A DNA stretch of 64,000 nt from Alkalinema sp. FACHB-956 (GTDB taxonomy: Bacteria; Cyanobacteriota; Cyanobacteriia; Leptolyngbyales; Leptolyngbyaceae): NCBI RefSeq assembly GCF_014697025.1, contig NZ_JACJRC010000004.1, positions 62,001 through 126,000 on the forward strand, read 5' to 3'. A model generated the notes under the pieces. It had not been told where the DNA came from. It made no database searches and saw only the letters and a list, made by a program, of their open reading frames with translations. The translations under genes and the position numbers were made by a program. Shown here piece after piece: positions 27,858-37,337 of the stretch (the first letter of the stretch is position 1; each line of letters starts with the position of its first letter).

Positions 27858-28241
27858 ATGTCTGCTGTTGCTGAAATTATTGAAAAGTTGAAGGGTTTGA
27901 CCCTTCTGGAAGCTGCTGACCTGGTTAAGGAAATCGAAGAAACCTTCGGCGTCAGCGCTGCGGCTCCCGCTGGTGGCATGATGATGATGGCGGCTCCTGG
28001 CGCACCTGCTGAAGCAGCTGAAGAAAAAACCGAGTTCGATGCAGTCTTGGAAGAAGTTCCTGCTGATAAGAAGATTGCAATTCTGAAGATCGTTCGTGAA
28101 ATCACCGGTCTGGGCCTGAAGGAAGCTAAGGATCTGGTTGAATCTACACCTAAGGCTCTGAAGGAAGGCGTTGCTAAGGCTGATGCTGAAGCAATCAAGA
28201 AGCAAATCGAAGAAGCAGGCGGTAAGGTTTCCGTTAAATAG
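27858..28241 (+). CDS. rplL: Ribosomal protein L7/L12
   Basis: A 127-residue stalk protein that recruits translation factors. N-terminal dimerisation helices ([21 protein letters not shown]), an Ala/Gly/Met hinge, and the C-terminal domain [20 protein letters not shown]. Start ATG at 27858 after acggagaa. Followed by a terminator. Confidence 0.98.
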   Translation: MSAVAEIIEKLKGLTLLEAADLVKEIEETFGVSAAAPAGGMMMMAAPGAPAEAAEEKTEFDAVLEEVPADKKIAILKIVREITGLGLKEAKDLVESTPKALKEGVAKADAEAIKKQIEEAGGKVSVK

Positions 28242-28712
28242 TCAACGGAGCTTCGTCTGATGTGAAAAGGTATTCCTTCGGGAATGCCTTTTCTATTATT
28301 TAAACCAGTCCATTAGCAATCGATTGGACTGGCTGCTGAAGCATTCCCAAAAGAATCGATGGAAAGTTGTCGCCAACAGCCATTTCATCAATCTCTCAAG
28401 ATGGCTCAACATTGCGCTTAGAGAGCGGTTCCAGGCCATTTTGATGCAAAGTCTAGCTATAGCGGTCTCAGGCTTCCCCCACCCACCCAATAGAAGCCCG
28501 TCAAATTTGTCATTCCCTAAGATTTAAGCGATCGGGTGAGGATTTTTTGACGACAATCCTCTGGGACTTTGGCGTTTCAAGCGTTATAGTAGTGATTGAT
28601 AAAGAGAACTTGTATTTCGGTTACACAGCGAATCCTTGTTGCAGAATTTCACTTTCCAGCACAGACGCTCCGAAACTTGCCTCTCTACTTTTACTGCTTT
28701 TTGGAGCGTCCT
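28242..28712. other. 471-bp intergenic region
   Basis: Holds the rplL terminator (28264-28293) and a second hairpin, ccagtcca (28305-28312) with tggactgg (28325-28332). The rest is the upstream region of the RRM gene; no ORF is credible. Confidence 0.5.
28264..28293 (+). terminator. Intrinsic terminator of the rplJ-rplL transcript
   Basis: 13-bp stem gaaaaggtattcc/ggaatgccttttc with one G-U pair and a stable ttcg tetraloop, followed by tattattt. Confidence 0.85.
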
Positions 28713-29054
28713 ATGTCAATTTATGTCGGCAACCTGTCTTACAGTGTTACTCAAGACGACCTGAACGAAGTGTTTGGGGAGTATGGCACAGTAAAGCGGG
28801 TGCAAGTTCCCACCGATCGGGAAACCGGCAAACCCCGGGGGTTCGCCTTTGTTGAGATGAACTCCGATGAAGAAGAAGAAGCGGCGATCGCTGCTTTGGA
28901 TGGCGCAGAGTGGATGGGTCGCGACCTCCGAGTCAACAAAGCGAAGCCCCGTGAGGAGCGTCCCAGCGGCGGTAGCGGTGGTTACAACCGCAGCGGCGGT
29001 GGCGGCGGCGGTGGCTGGGGTGGAGACCGTCGAGGTGGTGGCCGTCGCTACTAA
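28713..29054 (+). CDS. RRM-type RNA-binding protein (cyanobacterial Rbp family)
   Basis: A 113-residue protein with one RNA recognition motif: RNP2 IYVGNLS (2-8) and RNP1 RGFAFVEM (about 42-49), then a glycine-rich tail ending RRGGGRRY. Such proteins are often cold-induced in cyanobacteria. ATG at 28713 has ggag eight bases upstream. rpsU follows 64 bp later, a conserved cyanobacterial pairing. Confidence 0.94.
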   Translation: MSIYVGNLSYSVTQDDLNEVFGEYGTVKRVQVPTDRETGKPRGFAFVEMNSDEEEEAAIAALDGAEWMGRDLRVNKAKPREERPSGGSGGYNRSGGGGGGGWGGDRRGGGRRY

Positions 29055-29118
29055 GCCTTGATTGCTCAGCTCCACAAGTTTTGTAAATTACTGTCCATTC
29101 GCCCAAGGAGAGCAAACG

Positions 29119-29301
29119 ATGGCTCAAGTTGTCATTGGCGAGAATGAAGGTATTGAGTCAGCCCTACGCCGTTTTAAGCGACAGGTCTCTCGTGCAGGCA
29201 TTCTTCAAGATGTTCGCAAGAACCAACACTTTGAAACCCCTCAAGAAAAAGCACGCCGGAAGGCCAGTGCTCGCCGACGCCAAGGTCGTGGACGGCGTTA
29301 G
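29119..29301 (+). CDS. rpsU: Ribosomal protein S21
   Basis: A 60-residue basic 30S protein: [18 protein letters not shown] and [17 protein letters not shown] are typical. ATG at 29119 preceded by aaggagag. Probably co-transcribed with the RRM gene. Confidence 0.95.
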   Translation: MAQVVIGENEGIESALRRFKRQVSRAGILQDVRKNQHFETPQEKARRKASARRRQGRGRR

Positions 29302-29850
29302 AGTTTAATTCAAACTCATGATGAAATAGGGAGGCAAATGCCTCCCTATTTTTTTAGTTTCATGGTTATTCAATCCCCAAGCCCTCTCAAGCCGAACCAA
29401 ATCATAACTAGAGCCGACTAACCAAAGCGCCCAAGCCCAACAGGTTGGAAGCTAGCCAAGGTCGGAACCTGTAAGAATGCCCCAGCAAAAACAGTTCATA
29501 GAGAAGTTAAGGTTGGTAGGGGTTTGAATCTTAGGGGTTTGTAATCTAACGTGAGTTCGACAAGCAAAATTGTCCCTCACAAATCCCTGGTACTTGGACG
29601 GAGAATGCACTTTCGGGAGAAGTTCCCCGATATTTGCTGCGGAGCAGCCCCGACGATCGCGCCTCACCACAAATTCATCGAACTCAGGTTAATCCAGAGC
29701 GCCAAGAATGTATGGAAATCCGCAGGGCAAAACCCCGATCTTATCGGTAGATACACACAATTACCGGTAGATACGCACGTTATTAGCCCACAGCAAACAG
29801 CTAAAAGCAAACAGCTAAAAATGAGCTGCTACGATGTTAATAGCTAGAAG
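29302..29850. other. 549-bp intergenic region
   Basis: After the rpsU terminator there is no credible gene. Near 29,740-29,845 several short units recur (ggtagatac, agcaaacagctaaaa, tagctagaag), again as local imperfect duplications. Confidence 0.45.
29324..29356 (+). terminator. Intrinsic terminator of rpsU
   Basis: 12-bp stem aaatagggaggc/gcctccctattt with an aaat loop, followed by a run of T. Confidence 0.9.
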
Positions 29851-30957
29851 TCAGTAGCTAGAAGCGCCTACAAACACATCCTTGGAAAACATTTCTGTTA
29901 ACACTGTCAGATATGGCAGTATGACTTTCACTTGTTCCGGGGAGAGTGAGTTGTGGATTTCCCAGTTGAGGGTTTGCAACATATCTCGCACCAGTTGCCA
30001 ACTGACTCTTAACCGAGGATAGAGCATGACGCAGAGGGGGAAGAGTTGCTGTTGTACCGATCGAATACTACCTTCCAACACGCAGAGACACAGGTATACC
30101 TGGAACATTTCCACGTCTCGAATACTGGAAACCGTGACATGCTGGGATTTCAGACTTCCGCTAAAGCTATGGTAGTTCGGGTGGAGATGATGAATTTGTT
30201 CGCACACGCGATAGGCAATTTTGGTACTGAGCGGCAGTAAAGCTTGGGTCGCTTGCAGAGATGGAGAATCCAAAGAATGCTCTGCTGCGGCTTGGTAGGC
30301 ATCCCGGAGCGGCATATACATATGGTCATCCATCACCTTCACATAGGGTTCCACCAAAAGCCGCTCGGAAGGGGTCAATAGCGCAAGCAGCAGTTGTCCA
30401 GTGTAGTGAAACTGCATGCTGACAAAGCCGATCGTCCTCGGATCATGGCGAGTGTAATCTTGCCGCATCCGACCACAAGCATCACCAATCTGCACGGACA
30501 ACCGCCGCGCCGTGACTCGCCCACGATATCCCTGCAATGCCTTTTCATACAATGCATGGGAATCAGCCGCAATTTTCCACGGATCAATATGGGCCGGATC
30601 AATCCCATGGCGTTGAATTTCTGTCGCCAATAGGGACTCCGTTTGTGACCAAGCTTGAGCGCTAGCCAACTTCAACGACTTGAGCAACTTGTCTGCGGTA
30701 TGGCAGCGTCCTTCCGGCGAGGCCACATCGGAAATTTGCTTGGCCAATGGATTCTGAGGCTGATCGTAGTTGCGAGTCACCGAAGCGACATACTTGCGCG
30801 CCCAAACAGCCGCCAAGGAATGGGAATTCGGCTTATCTAACGGGCTTTTGGGATTGGGGAGAAAATTATCACCGTAGCCCGATGAACTACTAGATCCATC
30901 AAATGAACCAAATCGATCAACAGCGAGATCGGACAGAGGCACAGAAGAATATTCCAT
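29851..30957 (-). CDS. Hypothetical cytoplasmic helical protein
   Basis: About 368 residues from MEYSSVPLSD (ATG at 30957; 30966 also possible). A Ser/Gly-rich disordered N-terminus (about 20-50) is followed by a long helical domain containing SLAAVWARKYVASVTRNYDQ, PAHIDPWKIAADSHALYEKAL, FVSMQFHYTGQLLLALL and a C-terminal section ending TEMFSKDVFVGASSY. No signal peptide, membrane helix or catalytic motif is visible. I do not recognise the family; the clean composition and length make it a real gene. Confidence 0.75.
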   Translation of the reverse strand: MEYSSVPLSDLAVDRFGSFDGSSSSSGYGDNFLPNPKSPLDKPNSHSLAAVWARKYVASVTRNYDQPQNPLAKQISDVASPEGRCHTADKLLKSLKLASAQAWSQTESLLATEIQRHGIDPAHIDPWKIAADSHALYEKALQGYRGRVTARRLSVQIGDACGRMRQDYTRHDPRTIGFVSMQFHYTGQLLLALLTPSERLLVEPYVKVMDDHMYMPLRDAYQAAAEHSLDSPSLQATQALLPLSTKIAYRVCEQIHHLHPNYHSFSGSLKSQHVTVSSIRDVEMFQVYLCLCVLEGSIRSVQQQLFPLCVMLYPRLRVSWQLVRDMLQTLNWEIHNSLSPEQVKVILPYLTVLTEMFSKDVFVGASSY

Positions 30958-31855
30958 TCGTGACACCTGACTTTCGGGAAAGGCAAATTAGAGCACTGAA
31001 GCAACAGCGCACCATAACCAATACATGAACAAAAATCGATCGAGAAACTGGCAAATAAAGTTAGGAGAACTATTTTCCACTATCAGCAGATTTAAATCGT
31101 AACTAAGCCTTACGATTACATAAATTTGTGAAAGACTCGTGGAAATACTGAAGCAAATAATTTAACTTTGTTTTAATTAAAGCATGAATATAGCGTATTT
31201 ACGGACACCAAACCAATTATTTCTTTACGTTTCGTAAAAATAAACCCCAGGGCAATTATGCCAACTAGAGTTGGCTACGGCTCCATGGTTGACAATAGTT
31301 AACGATCGAGACATTGGACGATCTATATTGATTACTTCCTTCGCACTCAAAGACACGAGCTGGAGGCGAAAGAGCACTCAATTTGAGGTTAGAGAACTAA
31401 AGACAATCTCTATGGAGCTAGAAGTTTCTCGTGGGTTTGTATACGAATTCTGCATAACAAATCCATCACTTATTGTTGCCCCTCAGAGAAGGGATACCAA
31501 CTATTTATTGCTGGATAGGTTGCAACTAAAGCTCTCAAAACTGAAGCTCTAAAACTTGGTGTTTGTGAACGCTGATAGCAACTTGAATCCCAGAACGACC
31601 AGTACTGATCCACTCACAATTCGTCTTCATGAGACGAGAATTGATCACAACCATTGATTGATATTCAGTATTGCTCCCGTTTTTTTGGGACTCCATGGGT
31701 CTTTGCTAAAAGTTTCTCCATAACAATGACAACTCACACTATGGAGTCACGGTTGTCACCTTGTATTAACAGTTGTCATCCCTTTTTCTGTCCTTGGGAA
31801 TTCTCATAAATAGGCTTGTAGATCCCTTAACTCTTCACCAGGAAAGGAATGGGGC
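30958..31855. other. 898-bp intergenic region
   Basis: The longest gene-free stretch. It holds a hairpin atcgtaa/ttacgat (31096-31116), a bulged hairpin caattcgtct..agacgagaattg (31617-31644), and three TGACAAC-type boxes before the NYN gene (listed separately). A 93-codon frame at 31271 starts with TTG and has no support. Confidence 0.5.
31726..31779. promoter_or_regulatory. Inverted TGACAAC boxes upstream of the NYN gene
   Basis: A perfect 9-bp inverted repeat atgacaact (31726-31734) and agttgtcat (31771-31779) with a third gttgtca at 31752-31758, exactly 20 bp before the last one. It lies 77-130 bp ahead of the start codon and looks like a regulator-binding array or a long hairpin. Confidence 0.4.
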
Positions 31856-33130
31856 ATGATGGAGAAAGTTGCCATTTTTTTGGATGCGGAAAGTCTATCC
31901 GGTCGATTGAGTTCGGTGGAAGGAGAACCCATCATCGATCGCATTCGCAAATTGGGCACCGTTGTTGTGCGGCGTGCCTATGGCAACTTTAGTCAGGGGT
32001 GTGTCAATGCCCACCAAAAGGAACTCAACCAACAGGGGTTCGAACTGATTCACACCTTCCATCCCGTGAGCGGCAAAAATTCGGCGGATATTCAGATGGT
32101 GGTGGATGTGATGGATTATGTGAGCCGTATTCCAGAACTTCAAGTGTTTGCGATCGCGACGGGGGACTCGGATTTTTTGCCCCTCTACCGTCGCCTGCGG
32201 GAACTGGGTAAATCGGTGATTGGCATGAGTACGCGATCGATCACCGCAACATTATCCGCCCACTTTGATGACTATATCCAACTTTGCCCTCTAAGCAGTT
32301 GCCCCACGCCTCCCAGCGAATCTGCTCTTCCTAAAATCATTACGGCTCCAGCCAGTGAACCAACCATCGCGATCGCCACGGCTTCTAACCTCAACCGTGA
32401 CCAGCTTTTACTTCAGCTAGGACAAATTCTGCCGTCGAAAAAAGCGGGTATTAAGTTAGCGACCTTATTGAAAAATCTCAAGCAGCACAGTTCCTTCGCC
32501 ATGATCCAGCCTTGGACAGTCGCCGATCTACGGGATTATCTAGAACGCCTGCCCAATGAGGTGATGCTGATTGGAGACAAAGTGTTTAGCCCAGAGCAGG
32601 GGCACGCATTTCAAGCCACCCCAGCCAACCTTGCAACCCCTACTTCCACCCCAGCCAGTTCCACCCCAGCCAGTTCAAAAGTCCCCCAGACCCAACAACA
32701 GGCGATCGACCATGTTCGCCAGATCCTACAGGTTATGACCAATGGCATTAGCCTCAAAAAACTAGAGGTTCATCTAAAAAAACAGATGGCCTCTTTCAAG
32801 CCACAGGCGATCGGGTTTAAGACGTTTCTTGAATTTTTGCAGAGCCAGCCCCAGGTGGTTTATCTAACCCTCGATCGTAAAAAAGCCTACCTTAAAGGCA
32901 AAGAACCCAGTACAGGAGTGGACAAAGCTGTCGTCGTAACGCAACAAATTTTGCGCCAGACGCCGAAGGGGATTCAGATTAATGGCCTGAAGACAGAGAT
33001 TTGTAAGCAATACAGCCAGTTTGATGAAAGGAAGCTAGGGCACAAGCGGTTTCTTGATTTTTTAAAAAGTCATCCGAACGTCATCAAACTAGAACAAAAG
33101 GGTCAAATCTGGTGGGCAAAGGCAGTTTAA
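31856..33130 (+). CDS. NYN-domain ribonuclease-like protein with three OST-HTH/LOTUS domains
   Basis: A 424-residue protein. The NYN (PIN-like) domain spans about 4-145, with acidic residues expected for metal-dependent RNA cleavage: FLDAES (D10), NSADIQMVVDVMD (D78, D84) and ATGDSDFLPL (D104, D106). Three OST-HTH-like domains follow at about 181-245, 282-348 and 357-422, the last two ending VVYLTLDRKKAYLK and VIKLEQKGQIWWAK; they probably bind RNA. A Thr/Pro/Ser-rich linker separates the first from the second. The layout is like animal limkain/MARF1 and the LabA-type proteins of bacteria. aggaaagga precedes the ATG. Confidence 0.88.
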   Translation: MMEKVAIFLDAESLSGRLSSVEGEPIIDRIRKLGTVVVRRAYGNFSQGCVNAHQKELNQQGFELIHTFHPVSGKNSADIQMVVDVMDYVSRIPELQVFAIATGDSDFLPLYRRLRELGKSVIGMSTRSITATLSAHFDDYIQLCPLSSCPTPPSESALPKIITAPASEPTIAIATASNLNRDQLLLQLGQILPSKKAGIKLATLLKNLKQHSSFAMIQPWTVADLRDYLERLPNEVMLIGDKVFSPEQGHAFQATPANLATPTSTPASSTPASSKVPQTQQQAIDHVRQILQVMTNGISLKKLEVHLKKQMASFKPQAIGFKTFLEFLQSQPQVVYLTLDRKKAYLKGKEPSTGVDKAVVVTQQILRQTPKGIQINGLKTEICKQYSQFDERKLGHKRFLDFLKSHPNVIKLEQKGQIWWAKAV

Positions 33131-33281
33131 GAAATCTGAACCCAAACTCTCTTGGCTCTAATGAAAGCGCTCAATTCCATGAACTCTCTCGACTCCAGGC
33201 TAGAGGCTCTATTAAAAGCTGAGAGATCGTCTCCCGCAGGCCGCACCAAGCCGATATAATGGGAGACTGCATTTTCGCTCA

Positions 33282-34808
33282 ATGAACCCCATGGCTTCCG
33301 AAGACCTGCGTGCCACTCGCATCGAAAAACTCGAACAACTCAAAGCATTGGGGATGAATCCCTTTGCCTATCAGTGGAAATCTAGCCACTCAATGGCTGA
33401 CTTGCAGTCTAAATATGCCGACCTGCCGAATGGCGAAGAGCAACCGGTTGAAGTTGCCGTCGCAGGTCGCATTATGGCACGGCGGGTCTTCGGGAAGCTG
33501 GCGTTTTTTACGCTTCAGGATGAAACGGCCAACATTCAACTGTATCTGGAGAAAAGTCGGATTCAGGAGTTCATGGGCGATCGGGATGCCGATGCCTTTA
33601 GCCATTTGAAATCGCTGACGGACATTGGTGACATCATTGGCGTCAAGGGAACCGTGAAACGCACAGATAAGGGTGAGCTTTCGGTGTACGTGAAAGAGTA
33701 CACAATGCTAACGAAATCGTTATTACCCTTGCCTGATAAATTCCACGGCTTAACGGATGTCGCAACACGCTATCGTCAACGCTATGTTGATTTGATCGTT
33801 AATCCTGAAGTCCGCGAAACCTTCCGCCGGAGAGCATTGATTACAGCATCGATTCGGCGATATTTAGATCAACAGGGCTTTATTGAGATCGAAACACCCG
33901 TCTTAATGGGTGAAGCAGGGGGAGCCGATGCCCGTCCGTTCATTACTTATCACAACACCCTGGAAATGGAGTTATACCTCCGCATTGCGACAGAATTGCA
34001 CTTGAAGCGTCTGGTCGTCGGTGGCTTTGAAAAGGTGTTTGAACTGGGTCGAATTTTCCGAAACGAGGGCGTTTCCACCCGGCACAATCCGGAGTTTACC
34101 TCGATCGAGGTCTACCAAGCCTACGCTGATTACAATGACATGATGGATTTAACGGAAGCCATCATCACAACAGCAGCACAGGAAGTGTTGGGAACGACGC
34201 AAATTACCTACCAAGGGCAAGCGATCGATCTCACCGCACCCTGGAAACGGATCACCATGCATGATGCGGTGAAGGAAGCTACGGGCGTTGATTTTGCAAC
34301 CTTTACGGATTTGGATGCGGCCAAGCAAGCAGCTAGAGCAGCGGGGATTCATGACATTGACGATTGTCCGTCGATCGGCAAGTTGCTAAATGAGGCCTTT
34401 GAACAAAAGGTGGAAACAACCCTGATGCAGCCGACATTTATTCTGGATTATCCGGTGGAGATTTCACCGCTGGCAAAACCCCATCGATCGAAGCCAGGAT
34501 TGGTGGAGCGGTTTGAGCTATTCATTGTTGGGCGGGAGACCGCCAATAGTTTCTCGGAGTTAACCGATCCCTTAGATCAGCGGGCGCGACTGGAAGAACA
34601 GGCAGCCCGGAAAGCAGCGGGAGACTTGGAAGCGCAGGGTGTGGATGAAGATTTCCTCTGTGCGCTGGAACATGGAATGCCGCCAACGGGGGGGTTGGGA
34701 ATTGGCATCGATCGACTGGTCATGCTTTTAACGGATTCACCCAGCATTCGCGATGTGATTGCCTTCCCATTACTGAAGCCCGAGAAACCCGAAGGGGAGG
34801 AAAGTTAA
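33282..34808 (+). CDS. lysS: Lysyl-tRNA synthetase, class II
   Basis: Charges tRNA-Lys. 508 residues: N-terminal OB-fold anticodon domain (about 55-150, [23 protein letters not shown]), class II motif 1 around FIEIETPVL, motif 2 [21 protein letters not shown], motif 3 [16 protein letters not shown] at 33282 or 33291. Converges with the transposase gene eight bases downstream. Confidence 0.97.
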   Translation: MNPMASEDLRATRIEKLEQLKALGMNPFAYQWKSSHSMADLQSKYADLPNGEEQPVEVAVAGRIMARRVFGKLAFFTLQDETANIQLYLEKSRIQEFMGDRDADAFSHLKSLTDIGDIIGVKGTVKRTDKGELSVYVKEYTMLTKSLLPLPDKFHGLTDVATRYRQRYVDLIVNPEVRETFRRRALITASIRRYLDQQGFIEIETPVLMGEAGGADARPFITYHNTLEMELYLRIATELHLKRLVVGGFEKVFELGRIFRNEGVSTRHNPEFTSIEVYQAYADYNDMMDLTEAIITTAAQEVLGTTQITYQGQAIDLTAPWKRITMHDAVKEATGVDFATFTDLDAAKQAARAAGIHDIDDCPSIGKLLNEAFEQKVETTLMQPTFILDYPVEISPLAKPHRSKPGLVERFELFIVGRETANSFSELTDPLDQRARLEEQAARKAAGDLEAQGVDEDFLCALEHGMPPTGGLGIGIDRLVMLLTDSPSIRDVIAFPLLKPEKPEGEES

Positions 34809-34816
34809 GTACAGCG

Positions 34817-35440
34817 TTAAGTGCGGTGACGATCGCGCATCCAGTTGGCCGGATTATTGCGAATATAGCAGCGGATACGACGGAGCGCATATTCATCCCG
34901 AATAATGTGATCGTGAAATCGCGGATGCCAGCCAAAATATTTAAATCCCGCAGCCCAAATTCGTTTAGTGCAAGCAGATTTAAATTGACCCACGATCGCC
35001 CCCAAAACGCCGGGTTTCCAGGTATCCGATCGTTGCCGTTCCATGCGTCGTTCCGTAGAGATGAGCCTCCGGCCCGTCTCCCCCAGCGATCGCGCTAAAG
35101 GAGAGGGGGAATTTTGGGGGCGATCGGTGGGGTTTGAGACGCGCCCTTGGCACGTCTGTACGGGGGGTTGGGGAAGAATGATGATGATGGCGTGGAAGTG
35201 ATTGGGCATAATGATCCATTCATCTAGGCGGATCTGAGGGCGGAGCTCGCCTACCCGCTGCCATTCTTCTGCAATGATTTGGCCGATCGGTGAAAGGTGC
35301 ATTTTTCCCTGAATCACTCGGCCCAAAAAATGGCGACGATCGCGGGTGCAAATGGTGATGAAATAAGCGCCTGGATTGGAGTAGTCCCAGGTGGGGTGGC
35401 GGGCCGATTCAACACGGTATCGATTTCGGTAAAGCGTCAT
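34817..35440 (-). mobile_element. RAYT-type (REP-associated) Y1 transposase
   Basis: A 207-residue single-domain HUH transposase. N-terminal RYRVESARHPTWDYSNPGAYF, the HUH motif in IMPNHFHAIIII, and the C-terminal IIRDEYALRRIRCYIRNNP with candidate tyrosines are those of the IS200-like TnpA_REP group. Such genes are usually single-copy and mobilise or maintain REP hairpins; none is obvious beside it. A loop at about 96-125 (NSPSPLARSLGETG) looks like an inserted segment. Intact frame, so possibly active. Confidence 0.85.
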
Positions 35441-35546
35441 GGATCGCCTATCAATTCGGTTTCCTTAGGATGCCCATGCAGCGATCGAGATCGCCCGTGG
35501 CATGATCTAAGGAGGCCGTTTTGCATCTTCCCCTGGCATCTTTTCT

Positions 35547-36530
35547 ATGTCATCTATTTCTGTTTCACACCTCAGCAAAATGTATCCCGTCGCTATCAAA
35601 GAGCCGGGACTCAAAGGCACGATCGAACACTTTTTTAAACGCACCTACAAAGAAATCCACGCGGTTCAGGATGTCAGTTTTGAGATCCAACCCGGCGAAA
35701 TTGTGGGATTTCTGGGAGCCAATGGTGCAGGCAAAACGACCACACTCAAAATGTTAACGGGTTTGATCCATCCATCGGCAGGATCTGTGACCGTTGCAGG
35801 CCATATTCCCTTTCGTCGAGAATCGGCTTTTCTGAGGAAAATCACCCTCGTCATGGGTCAAAAGCAGCAATTGATTTGGGATTTGCCTGCCATGGACTCC
35901 CTACGGATTAATGCTGCCGTTTACGGACTTAGCGATCGTGCTGCCCAGTCCCGCATTGATGAACTCGCAGACATGCTGTCTCTCCAGGGCAAGCTCACCC
36001 AGCCTGTTCGCAAGTTATCCCTTGGTGAGCGTATGAAAGCGGAATTGCTAGCCGCATTGCTGCATGAGCCACAGGTATTATTTCTCGATGAACCCACGTT
36101 GGGATTGGATGTCAATGCACAGGTTGCCGTGAGGGAATTCCTGAGAGAATACAACCAACGGTTTAATGCAACCATTCTGCTAACGAGTCATTACATGGCT
36201 GATATCACAGCACTGTGCGATCGTGTCCTGATGATTCACCAAGGCAAACTGATTTATGACGGCAGCCTAGATGGCCTCATCGAACAATTTGCACCCTGTC
36301 GTGAAGTCCATGTCGAATTAGCCTACGCCTACCACAAAGCTAAACTACAACAATACGGTGATGTGCAATCGATCGACGGTTCCTCCGTGCGCTATCTCGT
36401 TAAACCAGAACTCCTCACCAAAACCGTTTCTCAGCTACTGGCCGACCTTGAAGTCGTGGATTTAGCCGTTAGCGATCCGCCGATCGAGGAAATTATTGGA
36501 CGCGTTTTCCAAGTTGGTCAAGTTCACTAA
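35547..36530 (+). CDS. ABC-2 exporter ATPase (viologen/daunorubicin-type)
   Basis: A 327-residue ATPase. Walker A GANGAGKTTT, Q-loop VMGQKQQLIWDLP, a divergent signature KLSLGERMKAELLAALL, Walker B VLFLDEPTLGLD and switch LLTSHYMADITALCD. The N-terminal insertion YPVAIKEPGLKGTIEHFFKR is typical of the subfamily paired with two unlike ABC-2 permeases. First gene of a three-gene operon; the next starts 17 bp later. Confidence 0.93.
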   Translation: MSSISVSHLSKMYPVAIKEPGLKGTIEHFFKRTYKEIHAVQDVSFEIQPGEIVGFLGANGAGKTTTLKMLTGLIHPSAGSVTVAGHIPFRRESAFLRKITLVMGQKQQLIWDLPAMDSLRINAAVYGLSDRAAQSRIDELADMLSLQGKLTQPVRKLSLGERMKAELLAALLHEPQVLFLDEPTLGLDVNAQVAVREFLREYNQRFNATILLTSHYMADITALCDRVLMIHQGKLIYDGSLDGLIEQFAPCREVHVELAYAYHKAKLQQYGDVQSIDGSSVRYLVKPELLTKTVSQLLADLEVVDLAVSDPPIEEIIGRVFQVGQVH

Positions 36531-36547
36531 CCCCTCCCCCGTCATCC

Positions 36548-37336
36548 ATGAAACGACTCTACAAAATTTTCCAAACCCTCCTGTCCACCTACTACGCTTA
36601 CATGCTGGAATACCGGGCAGAGTTGCTACTGTGGGCCCTATCCGGCTGCCTCCCCATCATCCTCATGGGGGTTTGGACTCAAGCAGCCCAAGGGGGAGCC
36701 TTTGCCCTGACTTCTGCTCAATTTGCCCGGTACTTTCTCGCCATTTTCCTGTGTCGCCAACTGACCGTGGTTTGGGTCATTTGGGAGTTTGAACGGGAAA
36801 TTGTCGAAGGAAAATTAGCCTTTCGCTTACTGCAACCACTCGATCCCGTTTGGCATCACGTTTGGTCGCACATTGGAGAACGTTTTGCCCGTTTACCCTT
36901 TATTGCAGTGATTATTGGCCTTTTCATCCTGCTCTATCCCAGTGCTTTTTGGATTCCCGATGCAGGCACTTCAGCATTGTTTATTCTAGTTTCTATCTGT
37001 GCGTTTGCATTGCAATTTTTAATTCAGTATACCTTTGCAATGTTTGCCTTCTGGACAGAAAAAGCCAGTGCTATCCAGGAACTATGGTTTCTTTTTCACC
37101 TGTTTCTGTCCGGTAGCATTGCGCCCCTAGAAGTTTTCCCCCCTGGTGTTCGACAGGTTGTCGAGTTCCTGCCCTTCCCCTACATCCTGCATTTTCCGGC
37201 CAGCATTTTAACTGGACTTCCCGTTGATTACCTACGCAGCTTTTTGATTATGGGGATCTGGGCTGGTATTTTTTATGCCATTAATCGATATCTGTGGCGC
37301 AAAGGATTAAAACAATTTTCAGGCATGGGAGCTTAG
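36548..37336 (+). CDS. ABC-2 family permease 1
   Basis: A 262-residue membrane protein with about six helices, of the ABC-2/DUF990-like type (YYAYMLEYRAELLLWALSG at the N-terminus, FPFPYILHFPASILTG near the end). Works with the upstream ATPase and downstream second permease. The stop is one base from the next start (TAGAATG). Confidence 0.88.
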   Translation: MKRLYKIFQTLLSTYYAYMLEYRAELLLWALSGCLPIILMGVWTQAAQGGAFALTSAQFARYFLAIFLCRQLTVVWVIWEFEREIVEGKLAFRLLQPLDPVWHHVWSHIGERFARLPFIAVIIGLFILLYPSAFWIPDAGTSALFILVSICAFALQFLIQYTFAMFAFWTEKASAIQELWFLFHLFLSGSIAPLEVFPPGVRQVVEFLPFPYILHFPASILTGLPVDYLRSFLIMGIWAGIFYAINRYLWRKGLKQFSGMGA

Positions 37337-37337
37337 A

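Noticed and set aside
29551-29847. 98-codon plus-strand frame after rpsU
   Set aside because: Starts without a ribosome-binding site and its end covers short duplicated sequences; no family recognised.
31271-31552. 93-codon plus-strand frame
   Set aside because: TTG start without a Shine-Dalgarno sequence and no family character, in an AT-rich empty region.
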